The notes under the pieces are model-generated. The model saw nothing but the letters and a program-made list of their open reading frames with translations. It ran no database searches and had not been told where the DNA came from. The translations under genes were made by a program, and so were the position numbers. 64,000 nt of DNA, taken from positions 62,001 through 126,000 of the forward strand of contig NZ_JSUM01000002.1 of assembly GCF_000772535.1 (NCBI RefSeq). Reading direction: 5' to 3'. Positions 27,922 through 38,359 of the stretch are shown piece by piece. Source of the stretch: Chelonobacter oris (GTDB lineage: Bacteria; Pseudomonadota; Gammaproteobacteria; Enterobacterales; Pasteurellaceae). Within the stretch, counting starts at the first letter, position 1; each line of letters opens with the position of its first letter.

Positions 27922-29760
27922 CTATCCTTCACGACGTCCGCTACGACGCGGTTTACGTTCAAAGCTTGGTTTTCCGCTGCGATCGGAACGTGCCGGGCGG
28001 AATTCCGAACGACCGCCTTCACGGGTATTACGCGTACTGCGACCAAAGCCGCCTTTGCGCTCACCACGTCCGCCAAAACCGCTGTCGCCTTTCACTTCTT
28101 CCACAAAACGCATTTGCATCGGCTTGTTCAGAACACGGGTTTTCCCGAAATGTTGCAACAGCTCTTTCGGCATCTCCTTCGGCAATTCGATTGTAGAATA
28201 ATCATCATGTAACTTGATGTGTCCGATATAACGACTGTCGATATCCCCTTCATTGGCGATTGCCCCGACGATATGTTTCACTTCCACGCCGTCCGCACGT
28301 CCGACTTCGATACGATATAAATCCATCGGCATTTGCTCACGTCCCGAGCGAGAGCGCTCTTCACGTTCAAAACGGCCGCCGCGTCTATCGGCAGAACGCG
28401 GATTCTCCTGACGTTCCCGTTCACGGCGTGGTTTAATGATCGGATCCGGCGGTAAAATCAGTTTTTGTTTGCCTTGCAGCAACATCATCATTGCGGCGGC
28501 CAGATCTTCATGATCCTGATCAGCGGTAAACATATCTTCCAGCAAACTGCGGTATTTTTCCAAATCATGATGTTCCAACTGTGCCGAAATTTTTTGCTTA
28601 AATTTCTCGCGGCGGCTGGTTTCCAGCGTTTTGTGGTTCGGCAATTGCACTTCATCAATCTGTTTCTTGATCAAATGTTCTACGTTACGCAACAAACGTC
28701 TCTCGCGAGATTCGACAAACAGTAACGCACGACCTGCACGTCCCGCACGACCGGTACGTCCGATACGGTGCACATAAGATTCGGCGTCCAGCGGAATATC
28801 ATAGTTAATCACCAAGCTGATACGTTCTACATCCAGACCACGAGCGGCAACATCAGTGGCAATTAAAATATCCAAACGGTTGTTACGCAGGCGATCCAGT
28901 GTTTGTTCACGCAATTGCTGGGTCATATCACCGTTTAATGCCGCAGCACTATGACCGTGTTTTTCCAGTAAGTCCGCCAAATCCAGCGTTGCCGTTTTGG
29001 TACGCACAAAAATAATAGCCGCATCAAACTCTTCCACTTCGAGGAAACGCAGCAATGCTTCGTTTTTACGCACACCGTTAACATACCAACAGCTCTGAGT
29101 AATATCCGGCAAATTTTGTTGGGTCGCCTGAATTTTCACCTCTTGCGGATCTTTCATAAAACGGCGTGTAATACGGCGAATCGGCTCAGGCATAGTAGCG
29201 GAGAAAAGTGCGGTCTGATGCTGTTCCGGCAATTTGCTCATTACCTCTTCGACATCATCGATGAAGCCCATGCGCAGCATTTCATCGGCTTCGTCTAACA
29301 CCATAAAACGCAGTTCGGATAAATTCAAGGTTCCGCGGCGGATATGATCCAAAATACGCCCCGGCGTGCCCACAACCACTTGCGAACCTTGGCGCAATGC
29401 ACGTAATTGAATGTCATAACGCTGTCCGCCGTAAAGGGTGACGATATGCATTCCTTTGATATTTTTGCTGAATTGCTCGCAAGCATCGGCAACTTGAATC
29501 GCCAATTCACGGGTCGGCGCCATCACCAGCATTTGCGGCGTACGCACGTCAGCATCGATTTTCGCCAGTAACGGCAACGAGAATGCTGCGGTTTTGCCGC
29601 TTCCGGTCTGAGCCATGCCCAAGACATCACGGCCGTTCAGCAAATGCGGAATACAGATTTGCTGAATCGGCGACGGTGTGACAAATCCCATTGCGGTAAC
29701 GGCGGAAATCAGGGATTCAGGCAATCCCAACTCGTTGAATGTTAAAGTTGTTTCAGTCAT
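27922..29760 (-). CDS. deaD: ATP-dependent RNA helicase DeaD/CsdA
   Basis: DEAD-box helicase of 612 residues involved in ribosome assembly and RNA turnover, especially in the cold. Motifs: [26 protein letters not shown] (Q motif), [47 protein letters not shown] and [11 protein letters not shown]. After residue about 470 comes a DbpA-like RNA-binding domain ([35 protein letters not shown]). A basic Arg/Gly-rich tail with [13 protein letters not shown] and PARSDRSGK ends the protein. It lies downstream of pnp and nlpI on the same strand, the E. coli order pnp-nlpI-deaD, which fits their joint role in RNA degradation. Confidence 0.97.
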   Translation of the reverse strand: MTETTLTFNELGLPESLISAVTAMGFVTPSPIQQICIPHLLNGRDVLGMAQTGSGKTAAFSLPLLAKIDADVRTPQMLVMAPTRELAIQVADACEQFSKNIKGMHIVTLYGGQRYDIQLRALRQGSQVVVGTPGRILDHIRRGTLNLSELRFMVLDEADEMLRMGFIDDVEEVMSKLPEQHQTALFSATMPEPIRRITRRFMKDPQEVKIQATQQNLPDITQSCWYVNGVRKNEALLRFLEVEEFDAAIIFVRTKTATLDLADLLEKHGHSAAALNGDMTQQLREQTLDRLRNNRLDILIATDVAARGLDVERISLVINYDIPLDAESYVHRIGRTGRAGRAGRALLFVESRERRLLRNVEHLIKKQIDEVQLPNHKTLETSRREKFKQKISAQLEHHDLEKYRSLLEDMFTADQDHEDLAAAMMMLLQGKQKLILPPDPIIKPRRERERQENPRSADRRGGRFEREERSRSGREQMPMDLYRIEVGRADGVEVKHIVGAIANEGDIDSRYIGHIKLHDDYSTIELPKEMPKELLQHFGKTRVLNKPMQMRFVEEVKGDSGFGGRGERKGGFGRSTRNTREGGRSEFRPARSDRSGKPSFERKPRRSGRREG

Positions 29761-29920
29761 TTTTTACTCAATAGTAGAAGGCGGACTCAAAATAAGGCCG
29801 CTGATAAATCATAAATTGTTGCGTGATAGAATAATGCGCCTTGCGCGAAGTGATATATGAAGTGCGGTTTGCAAGCCTGCAAGCCGTCATCAAGCAATCC
29901 CAATCAAGACGATAACCAAC

Positions 29921-30853
29921 TTAGTTCGTATCAAATACAACCGGTAATGTCTGACTCTCATTCAAGCGTAAACGCGAGAGTTCAAACAGGGCAAAACGAT
30001 ACTCAACAAAGTTAAATACTTGATTGGCCATAGCCAACTTAAACAAAGCGGTTGCTTCGTCAACCTTCCCCAGATTGAGTTGTTGTTTTGCTAGATAAAA
30101 ATAGGTTTCTGTTAAAATTTCAGCATATTGGGGCGCATACGGCACGGAAAAATCATCGATTTTCTGTTTCAAATCGTCATATGACAATTCGCCCAAATAG
30201 TAGTGAACAATATTGGTTCCCCAAAACTCGTTGGACAACCCTTTAGCACGCTCCGCCAAATTTTGTTTTGCTTCGTGCGGTTTATATTTCAATTCATTCA
30301 GATACAGCCACAAAGTGCGGTACGGATCGCTCGGATCCGCCTGATAGAATGTTAAAAAATCACGCTCGGCCAACCCATAACGGCCGACATAATAGAAATT
30401 CAAGCCCCGATTCAAATAAGCGTATTCGTAATTCGAATCCAAATGCAGAACCGCATTAAACGCATCTAACGATCCGTCGTAATCACCGTCCAGCAAGAGA
30501 TAAAGTCCCAAATAGTTATAAATCGGCGCTAATTTCGGTTGAAGCATCAAGGCTTGGGTAAAATCATAACGGGCTAATCCCCATAAGCCTAAACTGTCAT
30601 ACAATACACCACGCTCAAAGTGTAAAGAGGCCCGTTCGTTTTTGTCCAGATTACCAACCAACAACACTTGCCCCAAACGGGCAATCATCACTTCCTGATC
30701 AAAATGAAGCAACGGATTTTGTTCGGCCAGCGCAACATGATTATCGGACATCAACGGAATGGTCGGACGCATAGAACAGCCGGCTGCAACAAGTAAACAC
30801 GCCAGCACACAAAACGATTTTGTGTAATCAACGAATTTCTCGGCAATCTTCAT
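29921..30853 (-). CDS. nlpI: Lipoprotein NlpI
   Basis: Outer-membrane lipoprotein of 310 residues with tetratricopeptide repeats; in E. coli it is an adaptor for the peptidoglycan endopeptidase-degrading protease Prc. The start is the ATG at 30853, behind a G-run; an upstream extension to 30898 lacks support. A lipobox LVAAGC ends the signal near residue 26. The TPR helices include ASLHFERGVLYDSLGLWGLARYDFTQAL and APIYNYLGLYLLLDGDYDGSLDAFNAVLHLDSNYEYAYLNRGLNFYYVGRYGLAERDF. It sits 60 bp after pnp, the conserved position. Confidence 0.94.
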   Translation of the reverse strand: MKIAEKFVDYTKSFCVLACLLVAAGCSMRPTIPLMSDNHVALAEQNPLLHFDQEVMIARLGQVLLVGNLDKNERASLHFERGVLYDSLGLWGLARYDFTQALMLQPKLAPIYNYLGLYLLLDGDYDGSLDAFNAVLHLDSNYEYAYLNRGLNFYYVGRYGLAERDFLTFYQADPSDPYRTLWLYLNELKYKPHEAKQNLAERAKGLSNEFWGTNIVHYYLGELSYDDLKQKIDDFSVPYAPQYAEILTETYFYLAKQQLNLGKVDEATALFKLAMANQVFNFVEYRFALFELSRLRLNESQTLPVVFDTN

Positions 30854-30913
30854 TTTATGCCCCCGGATAAAAATTCGGACTGCCGATGCTAATCGCACGG
30901 CAGCCGAAACATT

Positions 30914-33046
30914 TTATTGCTCGTCGTTTTGCTCGACAGTGATTTCTTCAACGGTTTGACCGTTTGCAATATCACGCATGGTTAAACGAATACGGCCTTG
31001 ACGATCGATTTCAACCACTTTCACCGCCACTTCTTGGCCGACTTGCAAGTAATCGGTCACTTTCTCCACCCGCTCTTCCGCAATTTGAGAAATGTGCACC
31101 AAGCCTTCTTTGTTACCGACAATCGCAACAAAAGCACCGAAGTCGGCAATACGCGTCACTTTACCTTGATAAACACGATTCACTTCCACATCGGCGACGA
31201 TGTCTTCGATACGTGCCATGACCGCTTTTGCCGCCAAATTATCGGTCGCTGCGATTTTCACCGTGCCGTCGTCGGCAATATCAATCGAAGTACCGGTTTC
31301 TTCAGTCAGAGAGCGAATCACTGCGCCGCCTTTTCCGATCACGTCTTTAATTTTCTTCGGATCGATTTTCATGGTATAGATACGCGGTGCAAAATCGGAA
31401 ATCTCGCCGCGCGGGGCAGAAATTGCCTGTTCCATAACGCCCAAAATATGCATTCTGGCACCTTTGGCTTGGTTCAGGGCGATTTGCATAATCTCTGCGG
31501 TAATGCCTTCGATTTTAATATCCATTTGCAGAGCGGTTACGCCTTCACGGGTACCGGCAACTTTAAAGTCCATATCACCCAAGTGATCTTCATCACCCAG
31601 AATATCGGACAACACCACGAATTTCTCATCGGATTTCACCAACCCCATCGCAATCCCGGCAACCGCAGATTTAATCGGCACACCGGCGTCCATCAGTGCC
31701 AAAGAAGCACCGCAAACGGAAGCCATTGAAGAAGAGCCGTTGGATTCGGTAATTTCAGACACCACGCGCACTACATACGGGAACTCTTCGATAGTCGGCA
31801 TCACCGCCATCACACCGCGTTTTGCCAAACGGCCGTGACCGATTTCACGGCGCTTCGGCGAACCGATCATACCGGTTTCGCCGACTGAATACGGAGGGAA
31901 ATTATAATGGAACAGGAAGTGGTCGGTTCTTTCACCGGTGATATCGTCAATAATTTGTGCATCACGCTCCGTACCCAACGTGGCAACCGCCAACGCCTGA
32001 GTTTCACCACGGGTGAAAATCGCCGAACCGTGCGTGCGCGGCAGTACGCCGGTGCAAATGTCCAAAGCACGGACGGTATCAACGCTACGACCGTCAATAC
32101 GCGGTTCGCCCGCCAGAATACGGCTGCGCACCACATCGCTTTCCAGTGCGCCCAAAATATCGGCAAGGGTGTTTTCATTCACGTTTTCATCGGTATTTGC
32201 CGCCAATAAGGCAGCAATGACTTCCGCTTTAATACTGTCAACCTGCGCATAACGTGCTTGTTTTTCAGTAATGCGATAAGCTTCGCCCAAACGGCTTTCC
32301 GCCAACGCTTTTACTTGATCGACAAGTGCGGTATTGACCGCCGGCGCCTGCCAGTTCCAGCGCGGCTTACCGGCTTCCTTGACAAATTCCTTAATGTTTT
32401 CAACGACAACTTGTTGCTGCTCATGACCGAACACCACCGCAGCCAACATTTGTTCTTCGGTTAAAATGTCCGCTTCCGATTCTACCATCAATACGGCTTT
32501 ATCGGTACCGGCCACCACCAGATCCAAACGGCTGTGTTTTTGTTCCGCCATGGTCGGATTCAATACGAATTGCTCGTTGATAAAGCCGACCCGCGCCGAA
32601 CCGATTGGGCCGTTAAACGGCACACCGGACAAGGAAAGTGCGGCTGACGCCCCGATCATCGCCACGATATCCGGGCTGATTTGCGGATTAACGGAAACCA
32701 CCGTAGCAACGATTTGGATTTCATTATAGAAACCTTCCGGGAACAACGGACGAATCGGACGGTCGATTAAGCGTGCGATTAGTGTTTCTCCTTCGGACGG
32801 ACGGCCTTCACGGCGGAAAAATCCGCCCGGAATACGACCGGCGGCATAAGTCCGTTCTTGATAGTTCACGGTCAACGGGAAGAAATCCTGCCCTTCTTTG
32901 ACCTCTTTTTTCGCTACAACGGTCACAAAAACGGCGGTGTCGTCCATGCTTGCCATCACGGCGGCGCTCGCCTGACGCGCCATCGCGCCGGTTTCCAATG
33001 TTACGGTATGTTGACCGTATTTAAATTGTTTAACAATCGGTGTCAC
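30914..33046 (-). CDS. pnp: Polyribonucleotide nucleotidyltransferase
   Basis: 3'-5' phosphorolytic exoribonuclease of the RNA degradosome. The protein has 710 residues: two RNase PH domains (about 1-210 and 310-540) joined by a helical domain, then KH ([30 protein letters not shown]) and S1 ([28 protein letters not shown]). The start is a GTG at 33046, chosen because AAGGAA lies six bases upstream and the protein opens [19 protein letters not shown] like its relatives. The rare start codon and long 5' region allow post-transcriptional control as known in E. coli. rpsO, usually next door, is not upstream here. Confidence 0.97.
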   Translation of the reverse strand: MTPIVKQFKYGQHTVTLETGAMARQASAAVMASMDDTAVFVTVVAKKEVKEGQDFFPLTVNYQERTYAAGRIPGGFFRREGRPSEGETLIARLIDRPIRPLFPEGFYNEIQIVATVVSVNPQISPDIVAMIGASAALSLSGVPFNGPIGSARVGFINEQFVLNPTMAEQKHSRLDLVVAGTDKAVLMVESEADILTEEQMLAAVVFGHEQQQVVVENIKEFVKEAGKPRWNWQAPAVNTALVDQVKALAESRLGEAYRITEKQARYAQVDSIKAEVIAALLAANTDENVNENTLADILGALESDVVRSRILAGEPRIDGRSVDTVRALDICTGVLPRTHGSAIFTRGETQALAVATLGTERDAQIIDDITGERTDHFLFHYNFPPYSVGETGMIGSPKRREIGHGRLAKRGVMAVMPTIEEFPYVVRVVSEITESNGSSSMASVCGASLALMDAGVPIKSAVAGIAMGLVKSDEKFVVLSDILGDEDHLGDMDFKVAGTREGVTALQMDIKIEGITAEIMQIALNQAKGARMHILGVMEQAISAPRGEISDFAPRIYTMKIDPKKIKDVIGKGGAVIRSLTEETGTSIDIADDGTVKIAATDNLAAKAVMARIEDIVADVEVNRVYQGKVTRIADFGAFVAIVGNKEGLVHISQIAEERVEKVTDYLQVGQEVAVKVVEIDRQGRIRLTMRDIANGQTVEEITVEQNDEQ

Positions 33047-33246
33047 AGGTTTTTCCTTTTCAATAAGTGATAAAAAATAAGCTTATCTCTTTATTTGCGA
33101 CTAGCAAAAATAATCTGCGTCGGGGTGTTGAATTTGGGTAATAGGGATAAAAATGGTTTTCAGATAATTTGAACAGATCATTTTTGATAGCCGCACGCTG
33201 ACAAAGAGTATAAGCGGTTTCATTATACAGATATTTTGCCTAAAAT

Positions 33247-33270
33247 CGCTAATAATTTATCATATTAGCG
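33247..33270 (-). terminator. Hairpin downstream of yjjX, in the pnp 5' region
   Basis: CGCTAATA and its exact complement form an 8-bp stem with an 8-base loop, 33 bases after the yjjX stop on the minus strand, followed by ATTTTAGG. It probably ends the djlA-to-yjjX transcript; it could also be a processing hairpin on a read-through message into pnp. Confidence 0.5.
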
Positions 33271-33302
33271 CAATATATCGTTTAAACCGCCAATCCGGGG
33301 AA

Positions 33303-33833
33303 TTATAAAAACAGATCTGGCTGCAAAAACGGCGCCATTGCCAGAATAACCGCTTGTTGATAAACGCCTTGTCGGCTGGCATTGCCATGTGTCAGCAAAC
33401 TCATTGCGCCGCCTTTCTGTTTGATGTTTTCGGTTTGAAACAGCTTATCCAAAACCGTCCCCAGCTCGATGTTCGGACTCAGCTGTTCAAAAATATGCAA
33501 CGGAATCGGCAATTCTGCGCTGCGTCCGACTGACAACCGCACGTTATCGCTGATGACGATATAGGCGCAAGTTGCCGCCCCATAATCAAAGCGTTCGACT
33601 CCGGCCTCAATCGCAACATAAAAATCCGCCGCAGGGTAATGCTGTCGGCAATAGCGGATACGATTCACCGCACCGCACTTTGTTTCCGCCATGCTCATCG
33701 GCTGATCAGAAACGCCCGATTCGGATTTTGCGCCGATAAATTCAAACGCGTCATCGGCGAAAATTTGCGCCAAGGCCGCCTTGACGGCATTGATTTTGAC
33801 CGGGTTAGTCGATGCGATTACCACTTGTTTCAT
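33303..33833 (-). CDS. yjjX: Inosine/xanthosine triphosphatase YjjX
   Basis: House-cleaning NTPase of 176 residues that hydrolyses ITP and XTP. It opens KQVVIASTNPVKINAVKAAL, the family's phosphate-binding start, and has the GVSDQPMSMAETKCGAVNRI substrate motif and YVAIEAGVERFD. The start overlaps the stop of the preceding endonuclease V gene by 4 bases (ATGA), so the two are coupled. Last gene of the minus-strand run starting at djlA. Confidence 0.92.
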   Translation of the reverse strand: MKQVVIASTNPVKINAVKAALAQIFADDAFEFIGAKSESGVSDQPMSMAETKCGAVNRIRYCRQHYPAADFYVAIEAGVERFDYGAATCAYIVISDNVRLSVGRSAELPIPLHIFEQLSPNIELGTVLDKLFQTENIKQKGGAMSLLTHGNASRQGVYQQAVILAMAPFLQPDLFL

Positions 33834-34225
33834 TCGTATTTCTCCATTGCTGCCGCAGTAAAACGGGCTTTCAGCGGCATTCGCTCGGCAATCCGTTCAC
33901 GGTTTAGCCAAAGTGCGGTTTCTGTCGGCTGATAATCCAGCCATAACGACGAATCCGACGGTAAATTCTGTGGCCAACGGTTGTTGACCTTAAAGCCGCG
34001 CGCCAAACATTCTTGATGTAATGCCTGATAACGGTCATGCAGAAACGTCAGTTTATTCATGAAAAATTTCACATGCCCCGTACCCAATTTATAATCAAGC
34101 GGTTGGCCGTCAAGGCTGTATTTCCCCTTAACGATCGCATTCGGAATTCGGGTCAGTTCGCGGTGTTCAGCCAGCAGATGCTGATCACACAATTCCTGCG
34201 GCGGCACAACATTAATTCGAGTCAT
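33830..34225 (-). CDS. T4-type endonuclease V, pyrimidine-dimer DNA glycosylase
   Basis: Repairs UV-induced pyrimidine dimers by combined glycosylase and AP-lyase action. The protein has 131 residues from the ATG at 34225. It begins MTRINVVPPQELCDQHLLAEHRELTR, which aligns with T4 DenV; Thr2 (the attacking amine after methionine removal) and Glu23 (in RELTR) are both in place. GTGHVKFFMNKLTFLHDRYQAL and ARGFKVNNRWP also match. It lies 10 bp after yjjG and overlaps yjjX, so it is built into a housekeeping operon. The gene family is best known from phage, so ancient transfer is likely. Confidence 0.9.
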   Translation of the reverse strand: MTRINVVPPQELCDQHLLAEHRELTRIPNAIVKGKYSLDGQPLDYKLGTGHVKFFMNKLTFLHDRYQALHQECLARGFKVNNRWPQNLPSDSSLWLDYQPTETALWLNRERIAERMPLKARFTAAAMEKYE

Positions 34226-34235
34226 CGTCGCCTGC

Positions 34236-34907
34236 CTATGCGCGCACCAATGGCGCGAGTTTGTCCATAGAGGCAATCCGGTAGGTCGGTTGGATAGCGG
34301 TAGTATTTTCCTTGCCGTGGCTGAGCCAGCAGGTATCCAGCCCGCTGTTTTGTCCGCCCAGAATATCGGTTTCCAACGTATCGCCCACCATCAGCACTGC
34401 ACTTTTCTCCGCACCCGCTAAGCTCAGGGCGTGTTCAAAAATGCCGGAATGCGGTTTCGGCAAGCCGATATTTTCCGAAATCACCACAAACTCAAAGTGC
34501 GGTTTCAAACCGGTGCGCTGCAAGCGTAAATCCTGTAATGCGGTGAAACCGTTGGTGATAATCCCAAACCGCACTTGCCCCGCCAGCTCGCCCAACATCT
34601 GCTCTACACCGTCCAGCGGCCGGCATACATCCGCCATTGCGATCAAGTAGGCATGGTTGAGCTCGCGCGGATCACGGCTCAATTGCTTCGCCCATTGATT
34701 AAAACGGGTGGTTTGCAGCTCATCGGCACTGATTTTGCCGTGGTGATAAGCCTCCCACAACGGTTTGGTCAGGGCGCGGTATTGCTCAAAATGGTGTGGT
34801 TCGAAATCCACACCGTATTGAGCGAACATTCGGCGTAAACCACTGAATGCGTCAAACGAAAACAGGGTTTCGTCGGCATCAAAAAAAATCCAATCGTATT
34901 TCAACAT
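34236..34907 (-). CDS. yjjG: Pyrimidine 5'-nucleotidase YjjG (HAD family)
   Basis: HAD-superfamily nucleotidase of 223 residues that removes phosphate from dUMP, UMP, dTMP and damaged analogues. Motif I is [16 protein letters not shown], motif II is [12 protein letters not shown], motif III is the lysine in [14 protein letters not shown], and motif IV is [29 protein letters not shown] precedes the ATG. It overlaps dusC by 7 bases and is followed closely by the DNA-repair glycosylase and the ITP/XTPase, forming a nucleotide-quality-control cluster. Confidence 0.93.
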   Translation of the reverse strand: MLKYDWIFFDADETLFSFDAFSGLRRMFAQYGVDFEPHHFEQYRALTKPLWEAYHHGKISADELQTTRFNQWAKQLSRDPRELNHAYLIAMADVCRPLDGVEQMLGELAGQVRFGIITNGFTALQDLRLQRTGLKPHFEFVVISENIGLPKPHSGIFEHALSLAGAEKSAVLMVGDTLETDILGGQNSGLDTCWLSHGKENTTAIQPTYRIASMDKLAPLVRA

Positions 34908-35869
34908 GAGTCCTTTAGTGTTTGGTAAAGTGCGGTTTGGCGTTCGACCTCAGCTTTCAAGCCGGCATAACCATGTTCGGTTTTAATCAACTCAAACAGT
35001 TGTTTTGCCTCGACATATTCTTTCTCTAAATAACGCAGCCACTGTTTAATTCGTGCTGCATGATAAAAGCCGCTGTCGTCCTGTTTTTCCAGATTTACAT
35101 ATTGATACAGCAATTGCAACGCCTCAGCCCATGCCAATTTGGGTGCGTTATATTTCACCACTCGGCTGAGATTGGGAATATTCAATGCGCCGCGTGCGAT
35201 CATCACCGCCTTACAGCCGGTTACCGACAGGCAATCCTGCCCGTCCTGCCAATTCCAGATTTCACCGTTGGCGATCACCGGAATGGTTAACCGTTGCCGA
35301 ATTTCACCGATTTTCGCCCAGTTAATTCGTTCGGCACGATAACCGTCGGTTTTGGTACGCCCGTGAATAGTGATTTCATCGGCACCGCCTTGCTGCACCG
35401 CATCGGCAATTTCGAAGGCTGCGGCATCACTGTCCCAACCTAACCGCACTTTAACACTGACAATCTGTTTTTTATCAACGGCGGCACGAATCGCCTTGGT
35501 CGCTTGATAAATCAGCTCCGGCTGTTTTAGTAATGAAGCGCCGCCTTGACTGTTGTTTACCGTTTTTGACGGGCAACCACAATTCAGATCAACACCGTGC
35601 GATCCCAACTCGACCGCTCTTTGTGCATTTTCCGCCAGCCAGTCGGGAAACTGCCCCAATAACTGCACCCGCACCGGCGTGCCGCCGGCGGTATAACCGT
35701 GTTGGTTGAGCTCCGGACAAAGGCGGTAGAACGCTTTTTTCGGCAACAGTTGATCCACCACCCGCACGAATTCTGATATACATAAATCGTAATCATTCAC
35801 TTGCGTCAGTAAATGACGCAGCAACGGATCCAGTACGCCCTGCATAGGGGCGAGAATCACACGGGTCAT
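34901..35869 (-). CDS. dusC: tRNA-dihydrouridine(16) synthase DusC
   Basis: Flavin-dependent reductase of 322 residues acting on uridine 16 of tRNA. The FMN-barrel opening [20 protein letters not shown], the catalytic-cysteine region [22 protein letters not shown], and [33 protein letters not shown] are visible. The [14 protein letters not shown] stretch matches DusC rather than DusA or DusB; a separate dusB is at 61509. The start overlaps the upstream yjdF-like gene by 4 bases. Confidence 0.94.
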   Translation of the reverse strand: MTRVILAPMQGVLDPLLRHLLTQVNDYDLCISEFVRVVDQLLPKKAFYRLCPELNQHGYTAGGTPVRVQLLGQFPDWLAENAQRAVELGSHGVDLNCGCPSKTVNNSQGGASLLKQPELIYQATKAIRAAVDKKQIVSVKVRLGWDSDAAAFEIADAVQQGGADEITIHGRTKTDGYRAERINWAKIGEIRQRLTIPVIANGEIWNWQDGQDCLSVTGCKAVMIARGALNIPNLSRVVKYNAPKLAWAEALQLLYQYVNLEKQDDSGFYHAARIKQWLRYLEKEYVEAKQLFELIKTEHGYAGLKAEVERQTALYQTLKDSC

Positions 35870-36480
35870 GAAAACGTTTTATCCGTACGTACCAGATAAA
35901 ACAAGGCAAGTGCGGTCAACGCCCCGAGCGTATCGGCCAGAATGTCTTTTTGCGCGTCCCATTCATCGCCCTGCGATCCCAAAAAGGCAATGCCGTCATC
36001 ACCGCCGGCGATCACCGCATATTGCCACTCAATCAGCTCATAGCCGGCAGCAATGCTCATAATGAAAAACAGGGAGAAAAACCCCGCCAACACCGGCCCG
36101 CACAATTTTCGGCGCAGCAGCCACTCCGCCATCGGAAAGCTGTAGAAACCGATAATAAAATGCGCCGCCCGATCAAAATGGTTGCGCTCTTCACCCAACC
36201 AGCCGCTAAGCCAGCGGTTCGCCCATTCGAACGGCACCAATTCAAACGTATAATGCGCACCGATTAAATGCAGAATCAGCCACAAACTCATTAAAATATA
36301 AGCCCAATGGCTGAATTGAAAGCGGCGATAAGTGAAAATCAACGCAAAAAATACGATAAAAATAGGCGTAACTTCCGCATACCAAACCGCTCTGGAATAG
36401 GGTTCGATACCCGACCAAAGCGCAACCGCCGCAATGCATAACGCCAAAAAAGGCGGGAACCATTGTCGTTGCGACATCAT
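35866..36480 (-). CDS. DUF2238 (YjdF-like) inner-membrane protein
   Basis: Integral membrane protein of 204 residues with about six hydrophobic helices. The family motif [23 protein letters not shown], then the later [49 protein letters not shown], is typical of the YjdF/DUF2238 group; acidic and histidine residues near membrane ends resemble a VanZ-type site. Function is unknown. Start ATGs at 36480 and 36477 overlap the djlA stop, so it is translated from the djlA message. Confidence 0.85.
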   Translation of the reverse strand: MMSQRQWFPPFLALCIAAVALWSGIEPYSRAVWYAEVTPIFIVFFALIFTYRRFQFSHWAYILMSLWLILHLIGAHYTFELVPFEWANRWLSGWLGEERNHFDRAAHFIIGFYSFPMAEWLLRRKLCGPVLAGFFSLFFIMSIAAGYELIEWQYAVIAGGDDGIAFLGSQGDEWDAQKDILADTLGALTALALFYLVRTDKTFS

Positions 36481-37346
36481 TTCCAGCCTTTACTTTTGCA
36501 AATCATGTCATATGCCGCCTGAATTTTTTGCGCTTTCTCTTTTGCCATTTCCATCATCTCCGGCGGTAAGCCTTTCGCCACCAGTTTATCCGGATGATAT
36601 TCGTTCATCAGCTTGCGGTATGCCCGTTTCACGACAATCTGTTCATCGGTGGCGCTCACGCCCAACACTTGATATGCCGCTTGCAGATTATCGCCATGAG
36701 AAGTGCGGTAAGACCGCCCGCTTTGATAACCGTTATCTTGCTGCTGATAGCCGCCTTGTTGATAATCGCCCTGTTGATATTGCCCGCCGGCAGCAAACTG
36801 CTGCGAGGCATAAATCATCGCCATCATCTGCTCAAACTGCATTTGCGACAGCCCCAGCTCTTGTGCGATCACACCTAATAATTGCTTTTCACTCTGCTCC
36901 AAATGGTTATCGGCAAGCGCGGTCTGGATTTGAATATCCAGAAACATCCGCAGCAAATCAGGACGGCGGCCACAGCCGAAACGAAATTCACGAATCACCT
37001 GACGAATCGGAAAATCCGCCTGCTTGCCGCGATTAAATGCCTCTTGCGCCATACGACGAGCATTGGCGTCTAAGTTCAAACGGCTCATAAAGCCCTGCGC
37101 CAGTTGAATATCTTCTTCTGTCACCCGCCCTTTTGCTTTGCTTAAATGCCCCATCACCGCAAAGGTCGTTTGCAGAAAAAGCTGCTGTCTGGTCAGGCTT
37201 CTACTAAAAAACGAGGAGCTTACGCTGCCCATTTCGTAGATTTTTTTATCGGCAAAATGCCCCAGCACCGTGCCGAAAATCGCGCCCCAAAAACCACCGA
37301 AACGGTAGCCGAGAATAAAACCGATAATTTTTCCGATAAAGTTCAT
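36477..37346 (-). CDS. djlA: Membrane-anchored J-domain co-chaperone DjlA
   Basis: Co-chaperone of DnaK, 289 residues from the ATG at 37346 (GGAAAG upstream). An N-terminal glycine-rich membrane segment (NFIGKIIGFILGYRFGGFWGAIFGTVLGHFAD) is followed by a TerB-like helical domain (residues about 50-180). A low-complexity Gly/Gln/Tyr linker (GGQYQQGDYQQGGYQQQ) then leads to a C-terminal J domain with the HPD motif in LMNEYHPDKLVAKG. This is the standard DjlA architecture. It heads the minus-strand run djlA, yjdF-like, dusC, yjjG, endonuclease V, yjjX, with 4-10-base junctions. Confidence 0.95.
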   Translation of the reverse strand: MNFIGKIIGFILGYRFGGFWGAIFGTVLGHFADKKIYEMGSVSSSFFSRSLTRQQLFLQTTFAVMGHLSKAKGRVTEEDIQLAQGFMSRLNLDANARRMAQEAFNRGKQADFPIRQVIREFRFGCGRRPDLLRMFLDIQIQTALADNHLEQSEKQLLGVIAQELGLSQMQFEQMMAMIYASQQFAAGGQYQQGDYQQGGYQQQDNGYQSGRSYRTSHGDNLQAAYQVLGVSATDEQIVVKRAYRKLMNEYHPDKLVAKGLPPEMMEMAKEKAQKIQAAYDMICKSKGWK

Positions 37347-37455
37347 TTTTCTTTCCAAAGCCAATCAAAGTGCGGTTATTCTACCTGATTCACGCGCGGT
37401 TAGAAAATGTTTCTCTCGTCGGTTAACCGCACTTTGCCTGTCCGACAGCAGATAA

Positions 37456-37483
37456 AAACAAAAGGCAACCCAAAGGCTGCCTG
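37456..37483 (-). terminator. Intrinsic terminator, second downstream of deoD
   Basis: On the minus strand AGGCAGCC and GGTTGCCT pair (one G-T) around TTTG, followed by TTTGTTTTT. It backs up the terminator at 37526. Confidence 0.7.
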
Positions 37484-37525
37484 ATTGTGAATAAACTCGA
37501 CATCACGAAATATAAATAACAAAAG

Positions 37526-37553
37526 TAGGGGCGGATATCAAATCCGCCCCCTA
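37526..37553 (-). terminator. Intrinsic terminator, first downstream of deoD
   Basis: GC-rich stem (GGGGCGGAT with ATCCGCCCC, extended by TA pairs) 52 bases after the deoD stop, followed on the minus strand by ACTTTTGTTATTT. It should end the deoC-deoB-deoD transcript. Confidence 0.8.
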
Positions 37554-37604
37554 TTTTGAAATAAACTAATGCTTCAATAAGTTACTGCAATTCCAAACCG
37601 CACT

Positions 37605-38324
37605 TTAGGCTTGGTCGCCAATCAGTACCGATTCCAATGCAATTTCAATCATTTCGTTAAACGTCAATTGACGTTCTTCGGCGCTGGTTTGCTCGTGAGT
37701 GCGGATATGATCGGAAACGGTGCAGATCGTCAGCGCTTTAGCACCGAATTCCGCCGCAACGCCGTAAATACCGGCGGCCTCCATTTCTACGCCCAAAATG
37801 CCGTATTTCTCCATATAATCAAACATTTCCACATCAGGCGTGTAGAACAAATCGGCGGAGAACAGGTTGCCGACCTGCACGTTTACGCCTTTTTGTTTCG
37901 CCGCTTCAACTGCGGCGGCAACCATGGAATAATCCGCAATGGCGGCAAAATCATTATCTTTAAAACGGATACGGTTGACTTTGGAATCAGTACACGCCCC
38001 CAAGCCGATCACCACGTCGCGGATTTTCACATCGTGACGTACTGCGCCGCAAGAGCCGACACGAATGATTTTCTTCACGCCGTATTCGGTGATCAGTTCT
38101 TTAGCATAAATCGAGCAGGACGGAATGCCCATGCCGTGCCCCATAATCGAAATTTTACGCCCTTTATACGTGCCGGTATAACCCAGCATATTACGCACAT
38201 TGGTTACTTCTTGTGCATCTTGTAAAAAAGTTTCCGCAATGTATTTGGCACGCAGCGGATCGCCCGGCATTAAAACAACATCGGCAAATGCGCCGTCAGC
38301 GGCATTGATATGTGGTGTGGCCAT
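37605..38324 (-). CDS. deoD: Purine-nucleoside phosphorylase DeoD
   Basis: Hexameric phosphorylase of 239 residues splitting purine (deoxy)nucleosides to base and (deoxy)ribose-1-phosphate. Motifs: [50 protein letters not shown] (phosphate site), VGSCGAV, and [10 protein letters not shown] with the catalytic SDHI after it. AGGATA lies ahead of the ATG. It is last in the deo transcript, 35 bp after deoB, and supplies sugar phosphates to it. Confidence 0.97.
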   Translation of the reverse strand: MATPHINAADGAFADVVLMPGDPLRAKYIAETFLQDAQEVTNVRNMLGYTGTYKGRKISIMGHGMGIPSCSIYAKELITEYGVKKIIRVGSCGAVRHDVKIRDVVIGLGACTDSKVNRIRFKDNDFAAIADYSMVAAAVEAAKQKGVNVQVGNLFSADLFYTPDVEMFDYMEKYGILGVEMEAAGIYGVAAEFGAKALTICTVSDHIRTHEQTSAEERQLTFNEMIEIALESVLIGDQA

Positions 38325-38359
38325 AATAAATATCCTCGTTTCAATAAATTAGTGTGAAA

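Noticed and set aside
27834-28076. 80-codon valine-rich open frame at the 3' end of deaD
   Set aside because: It lies out of frame inside the Arg/Gly-rich tail of deaD, where low-complexity codons leave other frames open.
30998-31729. 243-codon plus-strand frame opposite pnp
   Set aside because: Antisense shadow of a highly conserved gene; His/Asn/Phe-rich composition and no recognisable domain.
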